This document shows positions 15,730 to 24,311 of a stretch of DNA of 36,275 bases, piece after piece. The notes beneath the pieces were generated by a model, which searched no databases, had not been told where the DNA came from, and worked only from the letters and a program-made list of their open reading frames with translations. The position numbers and the translations under genes were made by a program. Each line of letters begins with the position of its first letter. Position 1 is the stretch's first letter. Source of the stretch: JBHIBA01 sp046758845 (GTDB lineage: Bacteria > UBA8248 > JACPRG01 > G963555815); assembly GCA_046758845.1 (NCBI GenBank), contig JBHIBA010000011.1, positions 1 to 36,275 of the forward strand, written 5' to 3'.

Positions 15730-16857
15730 TTACACCTTACTCGGGTTGTACGGGGCGGCCCAGGCCTTGGCCTTGGCCCATTCTGCGGCCGTCAGCTTGA
15801 CGTTGCCTGCAAACTGGTTGGTGAAAAGCTTCTCAACGGGCGGAACGTTCTTGACCTTCATATATTTAATGACCACATCCCGCGTCCGTTTCTGGTCCTT
15901 GGGGTCCATCCACCCGAGGCCGTGCTTCTCGACGGCCGCACCGATGGACAGGACGTTGGTGTTCCCGACATGGGTCATAAGGAGCTTGCGGGGCTTCGTC
16001 TTGAGCTCCGGCTTGGCGGCGATGTAGATGTCCATCGCCTTTTCGGGTTCCAGGAGTTGCAGCTTGAGGCCTTCCATGGCCCCGTCCACGATGTCCTGGG
16101 TCAGTTTGGGTTCCTTCTTGACCGTGTCGCTTCGGGCGATGAGCCCCAGGTCCAGGGTCTGAAGGCCGAAATCGGCGTACAGGAAGTGGACCGAGGGGGT
16201 GCGGAAACCCAGGGAGGCGGCGTTGCTGACGAAGTAAGTCCCACAGCAGTCCGCTTGCTTGTTAAGGACGGTGCTGATGAGCTTGCCCGGGGAAACATGC
16301 GTGATCTTCACCTTGGAGGCATCGATTCCCGTCGCCTTGACGAAGCCCGGCCAGATCACCGCATCACCTGAGGCGGTCCACTGAAGGAGGTGGTGGCCTT
16401 CCAAGTCCTTTACGGATTTGATGCCCGTGTCCTTCCGACAGGAGATGGCTTGAGGGGCCTTCTGGAGCTTCGCGCCGATGGCGACGACGTCCAGCCCCTT
16501 GGCGACGCCGGCGATCATGACGTTGTAGCTCGCCTCGCCGAACATGGCCTGGCCGGCCGAGATGGTCTTGGTAGCCGCTCCGGAGCCGTAGCCGCGGGCG
16601 ATGGAGACGTCGAGGCCCCGCTTCTTCCAGCCTTGGGCCTGGGCGACGAACTCGAAGGCGTGACCGCCAACGAAGAGCCACGGTAGCATGAAGGAGACCT
16701 TCCGAAGCTTGGAGGCGCCGGCCTCGCTGATGAAGGCGGGGGCCGCCCCTGTCGCGAGGACGACGCTCAGGCCCCCGACTCCCTTCAGGAACGAACGGCG
16801 CGTGACCTCGACCTTCTCATCCTTGCCGATCCGGTACCGCTTCGTATACTTATCCAT
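15730..16857 (-). CDS. ABC transporter substrate-binding protein, NMT1/SsuA type, Tat-exported
   Basis: 375 residues. The N-terminus has a twin-arginine signal: TRRSFLKG (R20-R21) followed by a hydrophobic stretch (GVGGLSVVLATGAAPAF) and a small-residue region before the mature part, so it is probably exported folded to the periplasm. The mature part has the NMT1/THI5-like fold, recognisable in the LPWLFVGGHAFEFVAQAQGW segment and the AMFGEASYNVMIAG segment. It delivers the unknown substrate to the SsuB/SsuC-like pair. The ATG at 16857 has GGAGG seven bases upstream; a second ATG ten codons earlier is less likely. It is the first gene of the minus-strand catabolic series. Confidence 0.9.
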   Translation of the reverse strand: MDKYTKRYRIGKDEKVEVTRRSFLKGVGGLSVVLATGAAPAFISEAGASKLRKVSFMLPWLFVGGHAFEFVAQAQGWKKRGLDVSIARGYGSGAATKTISAGQAMFGEASYNVMIAGVAKGLDVVAIGAKLQKAPQAISCRKDTGIKSVKDLEGHHLLQWTASGDAVIWPGFVKATGIDASKVKITHVSPGKLISTVLNKQADCCGTYFVSNAASLGFRTPSVHFLYADFGLQTLDLGLIARSDTVKKEPKLTQDIVDGAMEGLKLQLLEPEKAMDIYIAAKPELKTKPRKLLMTHVGNTNVLSIGAAVEKHGLGWMDPKDQKRTRDVVIKYMKVKNVPPVEKLFTNQFAGNVKLTAAEWAKAKAWAAPYNPSKV

Positions 16858-17058
16858 GTCCTTCCCTCCATAGAGGAACATCAACAAATGGGCACCCTTT
16901 GTGCTATTGGCTGTAACGCATCATCGAGAAGGAGGTCTTCCCCCCGCCGACCGCTACATTTTCTTCGTCTGTTCCGCCCGCTCGCGGAAGTGGGCGCCCG
17001 CCGAAGCGAAACGTCGCTCCCTGCCCTCTCGCAGGAAAATGCCAGAGTCTTTAATGCC

Positions 17059-17087
17059 AATAAACACTATCCGCTTTTGTGTGTCAA
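17059..17087 (-). promoter_or_regulatory. Candidate sigma-70 promoter for the transporter/hydroxylase operon
   Basis: On the minus strand: TTGACA, 17 bases, TTTATT, in the 373-base gap between the divergent binding-protein and M24 genes, about 200 bases before the binding-protein ATG. This AT-rich patch stands out from its GC-rich surroundings. Nothing else was recognised in the gap. Confidence 0.5.
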
Positions 17088-17230
17088 GGATGAATCCATT
17101 GAAGGTAGGGCCTTTCCGGCGAGGCTTTCTCATCGGGCGGCGGAGGAGGTCCGCTCGCTCGTGGGGTTGCAAGTCGTGAGGGGCTGAAAGATGATCACCC
17201 GGCAAATGGAAGGCGAAAGCGGGGGCAGAC

Positions 17231-18448
17231 ATGCGTGAGGTGGAATGGCCCTACGGATGGGGGCGCGTGCCCTTCGATTGGGAGACGCGGCGAAAATGGC
17301 TGGACCTGCCGTTTCCCGTGGAAGAATATGAGTCCCGCGTGAACGGCCTTCGAAAAAAGTTGCAGTCGCTTCAGATGGACGGCCTGATCGTCCACGGGAC
17401 CCGCGACGACCGGGCCGCCATCCGCTACCTGGCGAACTTCGAGGATTTCTACGGCGGGGAATCCCTCTTCGTCCTGCCGGTGGAGGGTCCGCCGGCCTTT
17501 CTGACGAACGCCATCATGCACAGCGAACCCATGCACTCGGGGATCCAGGAAACCTGGGTGCGGGACGTACGCTGCGCGCCCCATCCGCGCACACTCGTGG
17601 AGCCGACCACTTCCATCCACGACCACCTCTCCGACGTTCTGATGGAACGGGGCCTGGGTCGCGGCGCCCTGGGCGCGTCAGGAGCGGGCAAGGCCGGCCT
17701 TTCCGACCGGCTGGCCGGGACACATCCCTCCCTGCAGCTCAAAGACGCGGGCCGCCTCCTGCCCGAGGCCATGGCCATCAAGTCCAACCGGGAGGTCGAG
17801 ATGCTTCGGGCGGCCGCCCGCGTTGCGGATGCCGGACTCCTGGCCTTGATGGAGGCCGCCAAAGAAGGGGTGAGCGAGCACGAGCTGGCCGCCGAAGCCA
17901 ACCGCGCCATGTTCCGGGCGGGCGCGGAAGACACCGCTCTGCCCATCGCCGTGGGCACCGGCCCCAGGGCCGGTTTCAAGCACGTCCCCCCCACGGACCG
18001 GCGGCTTAAAACCGGGGACTGGGTCTATACCGATCTGGGGGCGCGCTACAAGGGCTACTGTTCGGACATGTCGCGCAACCGGACGGTCGGCCCGCCCACC
18101 GATGAGCAAAGGCGCTTCACGCATGACCAGATCGACATCGTCCACGCCGTCATGCAAGATGCGCGCGCGGGCTCGCGCATCGGGGACCTGGCCGAAATCG
18201 CCGAGTGCCTGGCAAAGGAAAGGGGCGTGGCAGACTACCTCTACTTCCGGGGCCACGGCATCGGGACCGCAACCCACGTGCCTCCGTCGTTCGCTCCCGG
18301 AAGCGACACCATCCTGCAAGAGAACATGGTCTTCTGCTTCGAGCCCATGCTGGTGAAGTACGGGTTCGGAACGGCCTGCGTGGAGCACATGTACGTGGTC
18401 CGAAAAGACGGCTGCGAAAACCTCTCCACGTGTCCGGAACGGTTCTGA
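17231..18448 (+). CDS. M24-family metallopeptidase-like hydrolase, copy 2
   Basis: 405 residues, same two-domain architecture as the protein encoded from 2848. The five metal ligands are all present: D268 and D279 (YTDLGARYKGYCSDMSR), H342 (FRGHG), E371 (CFEPML) and E385 (CVEHM); H251 lies in KHVPPTD. The two copies share the unusual opening PYGWGRVPF, the HSGI and IVHG segments and most of the catalytic domain, with well over half of positions identical by eye, so they are paralogues with related but perhaps distinct substrates. Only a weak G-rich site (GGGGGCAGAC) precedes the ATG. It is transcribed away from the importer operon across a shared control region and is followed by repeat locus D. 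Confidence 0.85.
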   Translation: MREVEWPYGWGRVPFDWETRRKWLDLPFPVEEYESRVNGLRKKLQSLQMDGLIVHGTRDDRAAIRYLANFEDFYGGESLFVLPVEGPPAFLTNAIMHSEPMHSGIQETWVRDVRCAPHPRTLVEPTTSIHDHLSDVLMERGLGRGALGASGAGKAGLSDRLAGTHPSLQLKDAGRLLPEAMAIKSNREVEMLRAAARVADAGLLALMEAAKEGVSEHELAAEANRAMFRAGAEDTALPIAVGTGPRAGFKHVPPTDRRLKTGDWVYTDLGARYKGYCSDMSRNRTVGPPTDEQRRFTHDQIDIVHAVMQDARAGSRIGDLAEIAECLAKERGVADYLYFRGHGIGTATHVPPSFAPGSDTILQENMVFCFEPMLVKYGFGTACVEHMYVVRKDGCENLSTCPERF

Positions 18449-18477
18449 TGAGGGGATAAGAGGGGAGAAAATTTTGA

Positions 18478-18630
18478 CGCGGGGGGCGCTTTTTGGGCAC
18501 TTGCGTGCCGGCCGAACTGCGGTTGGAGGCGTGTAAGCCCAAGCCGCACATCTTTGGCGCTCACCTTCCGAGAGGTGATTCACCAGGCACGCAAGTGCGG
18601 AAACCTGACGCGGCGCGTCCGCCCCCCGCG
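18478..18630 (+). repeat. Hairpin repeat, locus D, with inverted ends
   Basis: Starts 30 bases after the M24 stop with GCGGGGGGCGCTTTTTGGGC, the tail module of loci B and C (then GCACTTGCGTGCC, AACTGCGGTTG). GCACTTGCGTGCC (18497-18509) recurs as its exact inverse at 18586-18598, and the opening GCGGGGGGCG is inverted at 18620-18629, so the 150 bases have partly inverted ends like a miniature element. Confidence 0.65.
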
Positions 18631-18797
18631 CCCCGCGCTACACCGCTCCCGGTCATGAAGGAGGCGCACTGTTAGCGGGAATTTTGTTGCATTTAATCGC
18701 GGGACAGGACGGTACTGTTTGGTTTCAAAAATCGCGACACATCATAGGCGCGATCTGAGCGAAGGGCGCAGCCGCAGCGGGGGTCGAGGCGGCCCGC

Positions 18798-19880
18798 TCA
18801 CCCCCGGACCGTCGCCATCAAGTACGCGCCCGTGGCGAGGAAGATGACGTTCGTCGCCCAGGCAGCGATCAGCGGCGGTAGCTTGCCCGCGTGCCCGAGA
18901 GAGACCCCCGCGTAAAACAGGATGAAGTAGCTGAATCCGATGATGAGCGTCACCATGATGCTTCGGCCGAGCCCCCCGCTGCGCCCGGTTTTCAGGGATA
19001 ACGGGATGCCCACCAGCGCCATGATCAGCCCCACCATGGGATAGGCGAGCTTTCCATGCAGGTTGACTACGTATTTCGTGGCGTCGATGCCGTTGGCCCG
19101 GAGCCCCTGGATGTATTCGCGCATCTCGCCCAGATACATCTCACCCGGTTCTTTGCGGATCTGCTTGAAGTCTTCGGGGCGCTCCGGCACCAGGATGCGG
19201 GCCTCGGCAAAGTCTTGGGTCTGCATCTCGCCCTTGGCCGGGAATTTCCGGCGCCGCCCGTCCCGGAAGACCCAGGTCTTGCCGTCCCACTGCACGGCCT
19301 TGGCATCGACGCGCTCCCGCATCCGGCCCACGGGAGAGAGGCGGTAGAGGGTGACGCCCTTGAGGAGGTTGCGGTCCGGATCGAAAGACCGGATGTGCCA
19401 GATGGTCCGGTTGTCTGAGCGGTACCAGATCTTGTTCCTCCGGATGACCCCTTTCCGCGGCTTTTTCCGGATGTGGACCTGGACGATCTGGTTGACCTCC
19501 TTGTTGGTGAACGGCATCACGTACTCCCCGCCCAGGAACAGTAAGACGCTTCCAACGCACCCCCAGAGCAGGATGGGATAGGAGATCCGGTACAGGCTGA
19601 GGCCGCAAGCCCGCATGGCCGTGACCTCGTTGTTGCGGCCCAGGATCAGAAGCGAGAACACCGAGGCCAGGAGGATGGCCGCCGGGCCCACCTGCATGAG
19701 GATCAGAGGAATCTTGTAGGCGAAATAGGCGACGGCCGACTCGAGGGGCGTATCTTTCTCCAGGAAGTCGTCGATGCGCTCGAAGAATTCGACGATGAGA
19801 TAGATGCTGACGAAGGCGAGCAGACTGACCAGGAAGATTCTCAGGAACTGGGCGCTCACGTAGCGCGTGAGAAGCCTCAA
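18798..19880 (-). CDS. lptG: LPS export permease LptG
   Basis: 360 residues, the standard length. YjgP/YjgQ-family layout: three N-terminal transmembrane segments (from LTRYVSAQFLRIFLVSLL), a periplasmic jelly-roll domain rich in short strands, and three C-terminal transmembrane segments (AYPMVGLIMALVGIPLSL, then GFSYFILFYAGVSLGHAG). With LptF and LptB it forms the ABC engine that pulls LPS out of the inner membrane toward LptC/A/D. It begins with TTG that overlaps the LptF stop (TTGA), with AAGGAG upstream, so the two are co-translated. No lptB, lptC or lptA is in the window. LptG rather than LptF by its position as second gene and its DDFLEK segment after the first membrane span. Confidence 0.88.
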   Translation of the reverse strand: MRLLTRYVSAQFLRIFLVSLLAFVSIYLIVEFFERIDDFLEKDTPLESAVAYFAYKIPLILMQVGPAAILLASVFSLLILGRNNEVTAMRACGLSLYRISYPILLWGCVGSVLLFLGGEYVMPFTNKEVNQIVQVHIRKKPRKGVIRRNKIWYRSDNRTIWHIRSFDPDRNLLKGVTLYRLSPVGRMRERVDAKAVQWDGKTWVFRDGRRRKFPAKGEMQTQDFAEARILVPERPEDFKQIRKEPGEMYLGEMREYIQGLRANGIDATKYVVNLHGKLAYPMVGLIMALVGIPLSLKTGRSGGLGRSIMVTLIIGFSYFILFYAGVSLGHAGKLPPLIAAWATNVIFLATGAYLMATVRG

Positions 19881-21091
19881 GCCCCCTCTCCTTCCGGTGT
19901 TTCAAGGCCCTGCAGGAAGAGCTTCTGCCACAACGCCTTGCCCACCCCCCGGATGCGTTCGCCGACCTGGGCCACCAACCGGAAGGGCGAGTCCCTCTGG
20001 ACTTTCGTGATGAGGTAAAGGCCGATGGCGCCGAGAACGACGTTGGGCATCCACATGGCGATGACGGGCGGAATTTGGCCTCCGTCTCCCAGGCCCTCGC
20101 CCAGGGAGAGCAAGACGTAATAGAGGGTGATGACAGCCAGACTGAGGGCGAGCCCGCCGGATTTTCCCGAGCGGCGGTTTTGAATTCCCAACGGGGCGCC
20201 CACCAAGCCAATGATCAGGCACGCCATCGGCAGAGAGAATTTCTTATAATACTCCACCAACAATTCGTTATAGAGCCGGTGCTTCGGCCCGTACCGTTTC
20301 AGCTTCTCCCGGATCACGTACAGGGAGTGATTCTTTCCGGCGCGCTCCAGCCTGCCGGCCGCACCGAGCAAGGATCGGGTGTCCAGGTTGACCTCGTACG
20401 TGGTAAACCGGATCATCTGGTACTTTTTCTCGTCCTGCGCCGCTTTGTGGATGGAGCCGTTGCGCAGCCGAAGCGACGCTTTCATGGATTCCGGGTTGGA
20501 AATGAAAACGCCTTCCTCGGCGATGATGGTCTGCGGCGCCTCCTTCGACCGGCTGTCGTAGATCAACACCCCCTTCATAACCTCCTCGGTGGAGGGCTTC
20601 TCGTTGACGTAGAGGATCAAGCCGTCAAAATCGTCCATGAACACCCGCTCTTTGATGGAGGTCGTGGCGGCGCTGGAGTTCGCCAGCTCGAAACGGAGCT
20701 CGTTGAAGGCCTTCTCGCTCCAGGGCAAGGCGTAAAAGACGAGATAGCTGGACGTTGCGTAGGCCATCACCGACAAGATGCACACGGGGACGAGCTGGCG
20801 GAAAAAGCTGACGCCGGTGGCGCGCAGGGCTATGTTTTCGCTGTCGGCCGACATCCGGCTCAGCGTCATGACAGTGGAGACCAACAGGGCCATTGGGATG
20901 GTGACCAGAAATAGGGAAGGGGAGATCACCAGCACCATTTTGAACACCGTGCCGAAGGGCAGGCCCTTGTTGATGAAAAGGTCCGTGAAGTGAAGGATTT
21001 GGTTCATGAATAGGACAAAGGTGAAGACGAGAAGCCCCATGAACATGTAGCTAAGGAGCTCTTTGAAAATATAGCGAGTGATGATGCGCAC
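19877..21091 (-). CDS. lptF: LPS export permease LptF
   Basis: YjgP/YjgQ family: ITRYIFKELLSYMFMGLL opens the first membrane span, a central periplasmic domain follows, and membrane segments return at the C-terminus (SLPMACLIIGLVGAPLGI, LALSLAVITLYYVLLSLG). It partners LptG in LPS extraction. I placed the start at a GTG (21091), where the family's conserved N-terminus begins (404 residues); the frame is open to an ATG at 21190, which would add 33 residues unlike the family and has no Shine-Dalgarno site. After the last membrane span it keeps a cytoplasmic tail of about 35 residues, longer than in the E. coli protein. Co-translated with lptG. Confidence 0.86.
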   Translation of the reverse strand: MRIITRYIFKELLSYMFMGLLVFTFVLFMNQILHFTDLFINKGLPFGTVFKMVLVISPSLFLVTIPMALLVSTVMTLSRMSADSENIALRATGVSFFRQLVPVCILSVMAYATSSYLVFYALPWSEKAFNELRFELANSSAATTSIKERVFMDDFDGLILYVNEKPSTEEVMKGVLIYDSRSKEAPQTIIAEEGVFISNPESMKASLRLRNGSIHKAAQDEKKYQMIRFTTYEVNLDTRSLLGAAGRLERAGKNHSLYVIREKLKRYGPKHRLYNELLVEYYKKFSLPMACLIIGLVGAPLGIQNRRSGKSGGLALSLAVITLYYVLLSLGEGLGDGGQIPPVIAMWMPNVVLGAIGLYLITKVQRDSPFRLVAQVGERIRGVGKALWQKLFLQGLETPEGEGA

Positions 21092-21218
21092 GGCCCCGGT
21101 CCCCAACCGCCGGCATGTTAATCCTTCCACCTGGGGAAGTAAAGCCGGTCCAGGGAGGCCAAGATCACTGAACTCCTTGGTTTTAAGCATTTTACGTCAG
21201 CCGCCATCCCGGATAGAA

Positions 21219-21248
21219 TTGACAGGGACGTGGGCGTCCGGGTTGAAT
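21219..21248 (+). promoter_or_regulatory. Candidate promoter for the LPS-core operon
   Basis: TTGACA, 18 bases, TTGAAT, about 26 bases before the TTG start of the acyltransferase gene, in the gap between divergent lptF and lpxL. The -10 box matches four of six consensus bases. Confidence 0.35.
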
Positions 21249-21273
21249 GAACCGATACGTAGCCGAGGATTGA

Positions 21274-22257
21274 TTGCGCCCCGAAATGGGCAAAAGGCGG
21301 AGAAAACAAAGAGGCCTCCTTTTCCGGACCCTTGACGTTCTGGAGTGGGTTGCGTTGCGCTCCCTGGTTTCGACGTTCAACGCGCTGGGGAAATGGGGGG
21401 CCGCCGCCCTGGCCGAGGGGGCCGCGAAGGCCGCATTCCGGCTGAGGGTGCGCCTTCGGGTGGTCAGGGAGAACTTGACAGCCGCCTTCGGCGGCGAGAT
21501 GACCCCCGAGCGGCTGGAGGTCCTGGCCCGAAAGTGCTACCACCAGTGGGCCCTCAGCTTCGTCGAATGGGCGAGGACGTGGGGGCGGGGCCTCGACGAC
21601 GTCCTCGACCGGGTCGAGATCGAGGGCGACGAGCCCATTCTGCACGCCGTCGCGCAGGGCCGGGGGGTGATCCTCGTGACGGCCCACTTCGGCAACTTTG
21701 AGGTGATGCCCCTATGCTGGGCGCGCCGCCACGGCCCCATCAACGTGGTGGTCCGCCCCCTGGACAACCCATTGTTGGACAAGTCCCTGAACCGCCTTCG
21801 CAGCCGTTACGAATGCCGCGTGCTGACGCGGCGCGGAATCGTCCGCAAGGCGATTCGATGCCTTCGAAGCGGGAAGCTGCTGGGCGTTCTCGTCGACCAG
21901 AACATGGTCCACGACGAAGGGGTCTTCGTCGATTTTTTCGGCAAGCCGGCCAGCACGACTTCTTTGCCCGCCCTGCTGGCCCTGCGAACCGGCGCCGCCG
22001 TGTTCCCGGGATTCATCCTCCGGCAGGCCCCGTTTCGGCATCGGATGGTCTTCGGACCCGAAATTCCAACCATCGAGACCGGCGACCTCCGGGCCGACGT
22101 CGAAGCCAACACTGCTCAGTACACGCAAGCGGTCGAGGACGCGATCCGCTCTCACCCGGACCATTGGCTCTGGATGCACCGGAGGTGGCGGACCCGGCCC
22201 ATTGAGGAGACAGCCCGCGTAGGCGCCCTCGGAGGCAGCGGAGCGAAACTCCCATGA
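21274..22257 (+). CDS. lpxL: Lipid A acyltransferase, LpxL/HtrB family
   Basis: 327 residues. One N-terminal hydrophobic segment (LDVLEWVALRSLVSTF) anchors it in the inner membrane; the catalytic HX4E motif is H138-E143 in AHFGNFEVM, followed by the VVRPLDNPLLD and VDQNMVHDEGVFVDFFGKPA segments typical of the family. It adds the secondary acyl chain to Kdo-lipid A or its precursor. Starts TTG (21274, with GAGG six bases upstream) or ATG (21286). The stop overlaps an ATG in ATGA, where a heptosyltransferase-like start has become broken. LpxL versus LpxM or LpxP cannot be separated by eye. Confidence 0.85.
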   Translation: MRPEMGKRRRKQRGLLFRTLDVLEWVALRSLVSTFNALGKWGAAALAEGAAKAAFRLRVRLRVVRENLTAAFGGEMTPERLEVLARKCYHQWALSFVEWARTWGRGLDDVLDRVEIEGDEPILHAVAQGRGVILVTAHFGNFEVMPLCWARRHGPINVVVRPLDNPLLDKSLNRLRSRYECRVLTRRGIVRKAIRCLRSGKLLGVLVDQNMVHDEGVFVDFFGKPASTTSLPALLALRTGAAVFPGFILRQAPFRHRMVFGPEIPTIETGDLRADVEANTAQYTQAVEDAIRSHPDHWLWMHRRWRTRPIEETARVGALGGSGAKLP

Positions 22258-22283
22258 ACACCCTGATGGTGGGGCCGACCTGA
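22254..22283 (+). pseudogene. Possible broken start of a heptosyltransferase gene
   Basis: An ATG overlapping the lpxL stop (ATGA) begins MNTLMVGPT and then hits TGA, exactly where family-9 heptosyltransferases continue with W (compare ILIVGPAWIGD in the intact waaF 270 bases on). After the TGA one codon (V) fits, then the frame is lost. Overlap with lpxL is what one expects of an ancestral operon partner. Short, so this is suggestive only. Confidence 0.35.
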
Positions 22284-22518
22284 GTGGCGGCGCTTTCTTG
22301 TTGACGTTGGTGGCGACACGTTTTCGATATTTGCTATCCAGGGGCTCTGCGACAGGTCCGGCCGGCGGGCTTTTGGAGGATTCCGATTCTGCTCATTTGC
22401 AATGGCGCTGAAAAGCGCCGCCCTTACAGGGGGCGGTGCGCATCCTTACACACGGGGACCTGTCGCTCTTGGTGCCCTGACGGACGGGGGTCTCCGCCTT
22501 AGGAATTCTGGCGCGGCG

Positions 22519-23535
22519 ATGGAAAACAATGCTGAAAAGATTTTGATCGTTGGCCCGGCCTGGATCGGAGACATGGTGGTTGCCCACAGCCTGGTCAAAC
22601 TCCTGAAAGCCCGGCGACCCGAAGCGGTGATTGGCGTACTCGCCCCCCCCTGGCCCGAGCCCTTGCTCGCGCGCATGTCGGAGGTACACGAAGCGATCCG
22701 CATGCCGCTGGGCCACGGTCAACTTGCTCTGGGCCTCCGCTGGCGGTTGGGTCGTGAACTGCGCGCAAGGCATTATGAGCACGCCATCATTTTGCCCAAT
22801 TCGTTCAAGTCTGCGTTTGTTCCCTTTGCAGCGGGTGTCCGCCGGCGCACGGGGTTCCTGGGCGAGTTGCGCTGGGGCCTGCTCAATGATATACGGGCGT
22901 TGGACGAAAAGGCGCTGCCGCGCGTTGTGGACCGCTTCAATACCCTGGGTCTGGAACCGGGGGAACCGCTCCCATCCGAGACCCCGCAACCCCGCCTGCA
23001 AGTTCACCCGGAGAATGCGGCTGCGGTGCTGCGCCGTTTGAACCGGGAAGCGCCCAAGGACCCCGTGCTCGGGCTTTGCCCGGGCGCCGAGTATGGGCCC
23101 GCCAAACGCTGGCCGGTGGAATACTTTGCGGAAGTGGCAAACGCCAAACTCGGCGAAGGCTGGCAGGTGTGGCTCTTCGGTTCGGAAAAGGATTCCTCCC
23201 TCACGGGGGCGATCCAGGCCCTGACCGATGGCCGCTGCCTGGATCTCGGCGGACGCACCCGGTTGGCTGAGTCCATTGATCTGATGGGGTTGACGACGAC
23301 AGTCGTGACCAACGATTCCGGTTTGATGTCCGTGGCGGCCGCGTTGGGTAAGCGAGTGATAGCCATTTATGGCTCTACCGACCCTGGCCTTTATCCTCCC
23401 CTGAGTCAGAAAGCGACATCCTTGCGCTTGGATCTGGAGTGCAGTCCTTGCGCAAAGCGCGAGTGTCCCTTCGGCCATTACCGCTGCCTGCGCGACCTCA
23501 AGCCGGAGTTGGTGCTGGACGCGCTGGAAGCCTAG
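22519..23535 (+). CDS. waaF: ADP-heptose:LPS heptosyltransferase II
   Basis: 338 residues of a GT9-family (GT-B fold) transferase that adds the second L-glycero-D-manno-heptose to the inner LPS core. N-terminal KILIVGPAWIGDMVVAHSL, the ADP-heptose site CPGAEYGPAKRWP (187-199) and NDSGLMSVAAALG (265-277), and the cysteine-rich tail CSPCAKRECPFGHYRC (308-323) are all characteristic of WaaF. The usual histidine after NDSGLM is serine here. The frame is open upstream to 22402 but the conserved N-terminus begins at 22519; no clear Shine-Dalgarno site. Codon use looks less GC3-extreme than the lpxL gene before it, and it is followed by two pseudogenes, which hints at acquisition with a foreign block. 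Confidence 0.9.
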   Translation: MENNAEKILIVGPAWIGDMVVAHSLVKLLKARRPEAVIGVLAPPWPEPLLARMSEVHEAIRMPLGHGQLALGLRWRLGRELRARHYEHAIILPNSFKSAFVPFAAGVRRRTGFLGELRWGLLNDIRALDEKALPRVVDRFNTLGLEPGEPLPSETPQPRLQVHPENAAAVLRRLNREAPKDPVLGLCPGAEYGPAKRWPVEYFAEVANAKLGEGWQVWLFGSEKDSSLTGAIQALTDGRCLDLGGRTRLAESIDLMGLTTTVVTNDSGLMSVAAALGKRVIAIYGSTDPGLYPPLSQKATSLRLDLECSPCAKRECPFGHYRCLRDLKPELVLDALEA

Positions 23536-23748
23536 CAGGATGGTGGAAGACTTTTCTTGCCGGGATGCCGCATTTCCAGGACCCGCGCGCGACCGCCGGT
23601 CCGTGAAAGCGGGGATTGGGCATAAGCCGATAGCTGGATCTCTTCAGGCGTTTGGTGGTCCTTCCGGAAGCGCCGAGGGGGTCCACATGCCGAGCGAGGC
23701 CGCCCTACCGCTCGCCGTCGGGGAAGAGCTGGAAAGGGACGAAGATTG

Positions 23749-24290
23749 ATGGACTCCAACCTGCGCCAGCGCGCCGAGAGCCTTTGCGGCCGCCGCATCC
23801 TGGTCCTCGGCGACGTCATCGCCGACGAGTACCCCCTGGGGCTGACCAGCCGCGTGTCCCGGGAGGCCCCCGTCCTGATCTTGAAGCACCAGCACCGGGA
23901 ACTGAGGCGGGGGGGGCTGGAAACGCTGCCAACAACGTACGCGCCCTGGGGGGGGTCCGCCTGCTGGGTGTGCTGGGAGAGGACGCCCTGGGCGGGGAGG
24001 GCCTGCGACCTGCTGGAGGAGAAGGGGATCGACGGCTCGGGCGTCCTGCGTCTGCCCGCCGTCGAGACGACGTGCAAAACCCGCGTCCCGGCAGGCGGCG
24101 TCAACACCGCTATGCAGCAGGTGATCCGCATCGATCGCTAATGGGACGGGGAGGTCCCGGCCAGCGCCATCGATCGTCTGGCCGCAGGCCTGAGAGAGTC
24201 GGCGGATGAGGCCGACGCCGTCCTCATCTCCGATTATGGACTGGGGGTCGTCGGACCCTGAGGGATCGAAGCGGTGAACGCCCTCGCCTT
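23749..24290 (+). pseudogene. Broken D-glycero-D-manno-heptose-7-phosphate kinase (PfkB family, hldE/rfaE1-like)
   Basis: Starts well (RILVLGDVIADEYPLGLTSR, then VSREAPVLIL), as in HldE/RfaE kinases. After ELR at 23905 a run of eight G's (23909-23916) marks a loss of one base: the family sequence GGAGNAANNVRALGG continues in another frame. Near 24005 two bases are missing and the first frame resumes at DLLEEKGIDGSGVLRLP. A TAA (24139-24141) then interrupts after QQVIRIDR, the frame still reads family-like (ADAVLISDYGLGVV), a TGA follows at 24259-24261, and similarity ends near 24290, so the ATP-binding half is gone. This cannot make an active kinase. The heptose pathway must rely on another copy if it is still used. 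Confidence 0.8.
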
Positions 24291-24311
24291 CAAAAATGGC
24301 CCCTGATTTGA

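Noticed and set aside
5398..18630. The hairpin repeats as ordinary Rho-independent terminators
   Set aside because: Stems are followed by C- or G-tracts, not by a T-run, on the gene-sense strand, and the shared extra modules go beyond a terminator.
22405..22420. GGCGCT-GAAA-AGCGCC hairpin before waaF as a terminator or riboswitch
   Set aside because: Short stem with no T-run and no recognisable aptamer around it.
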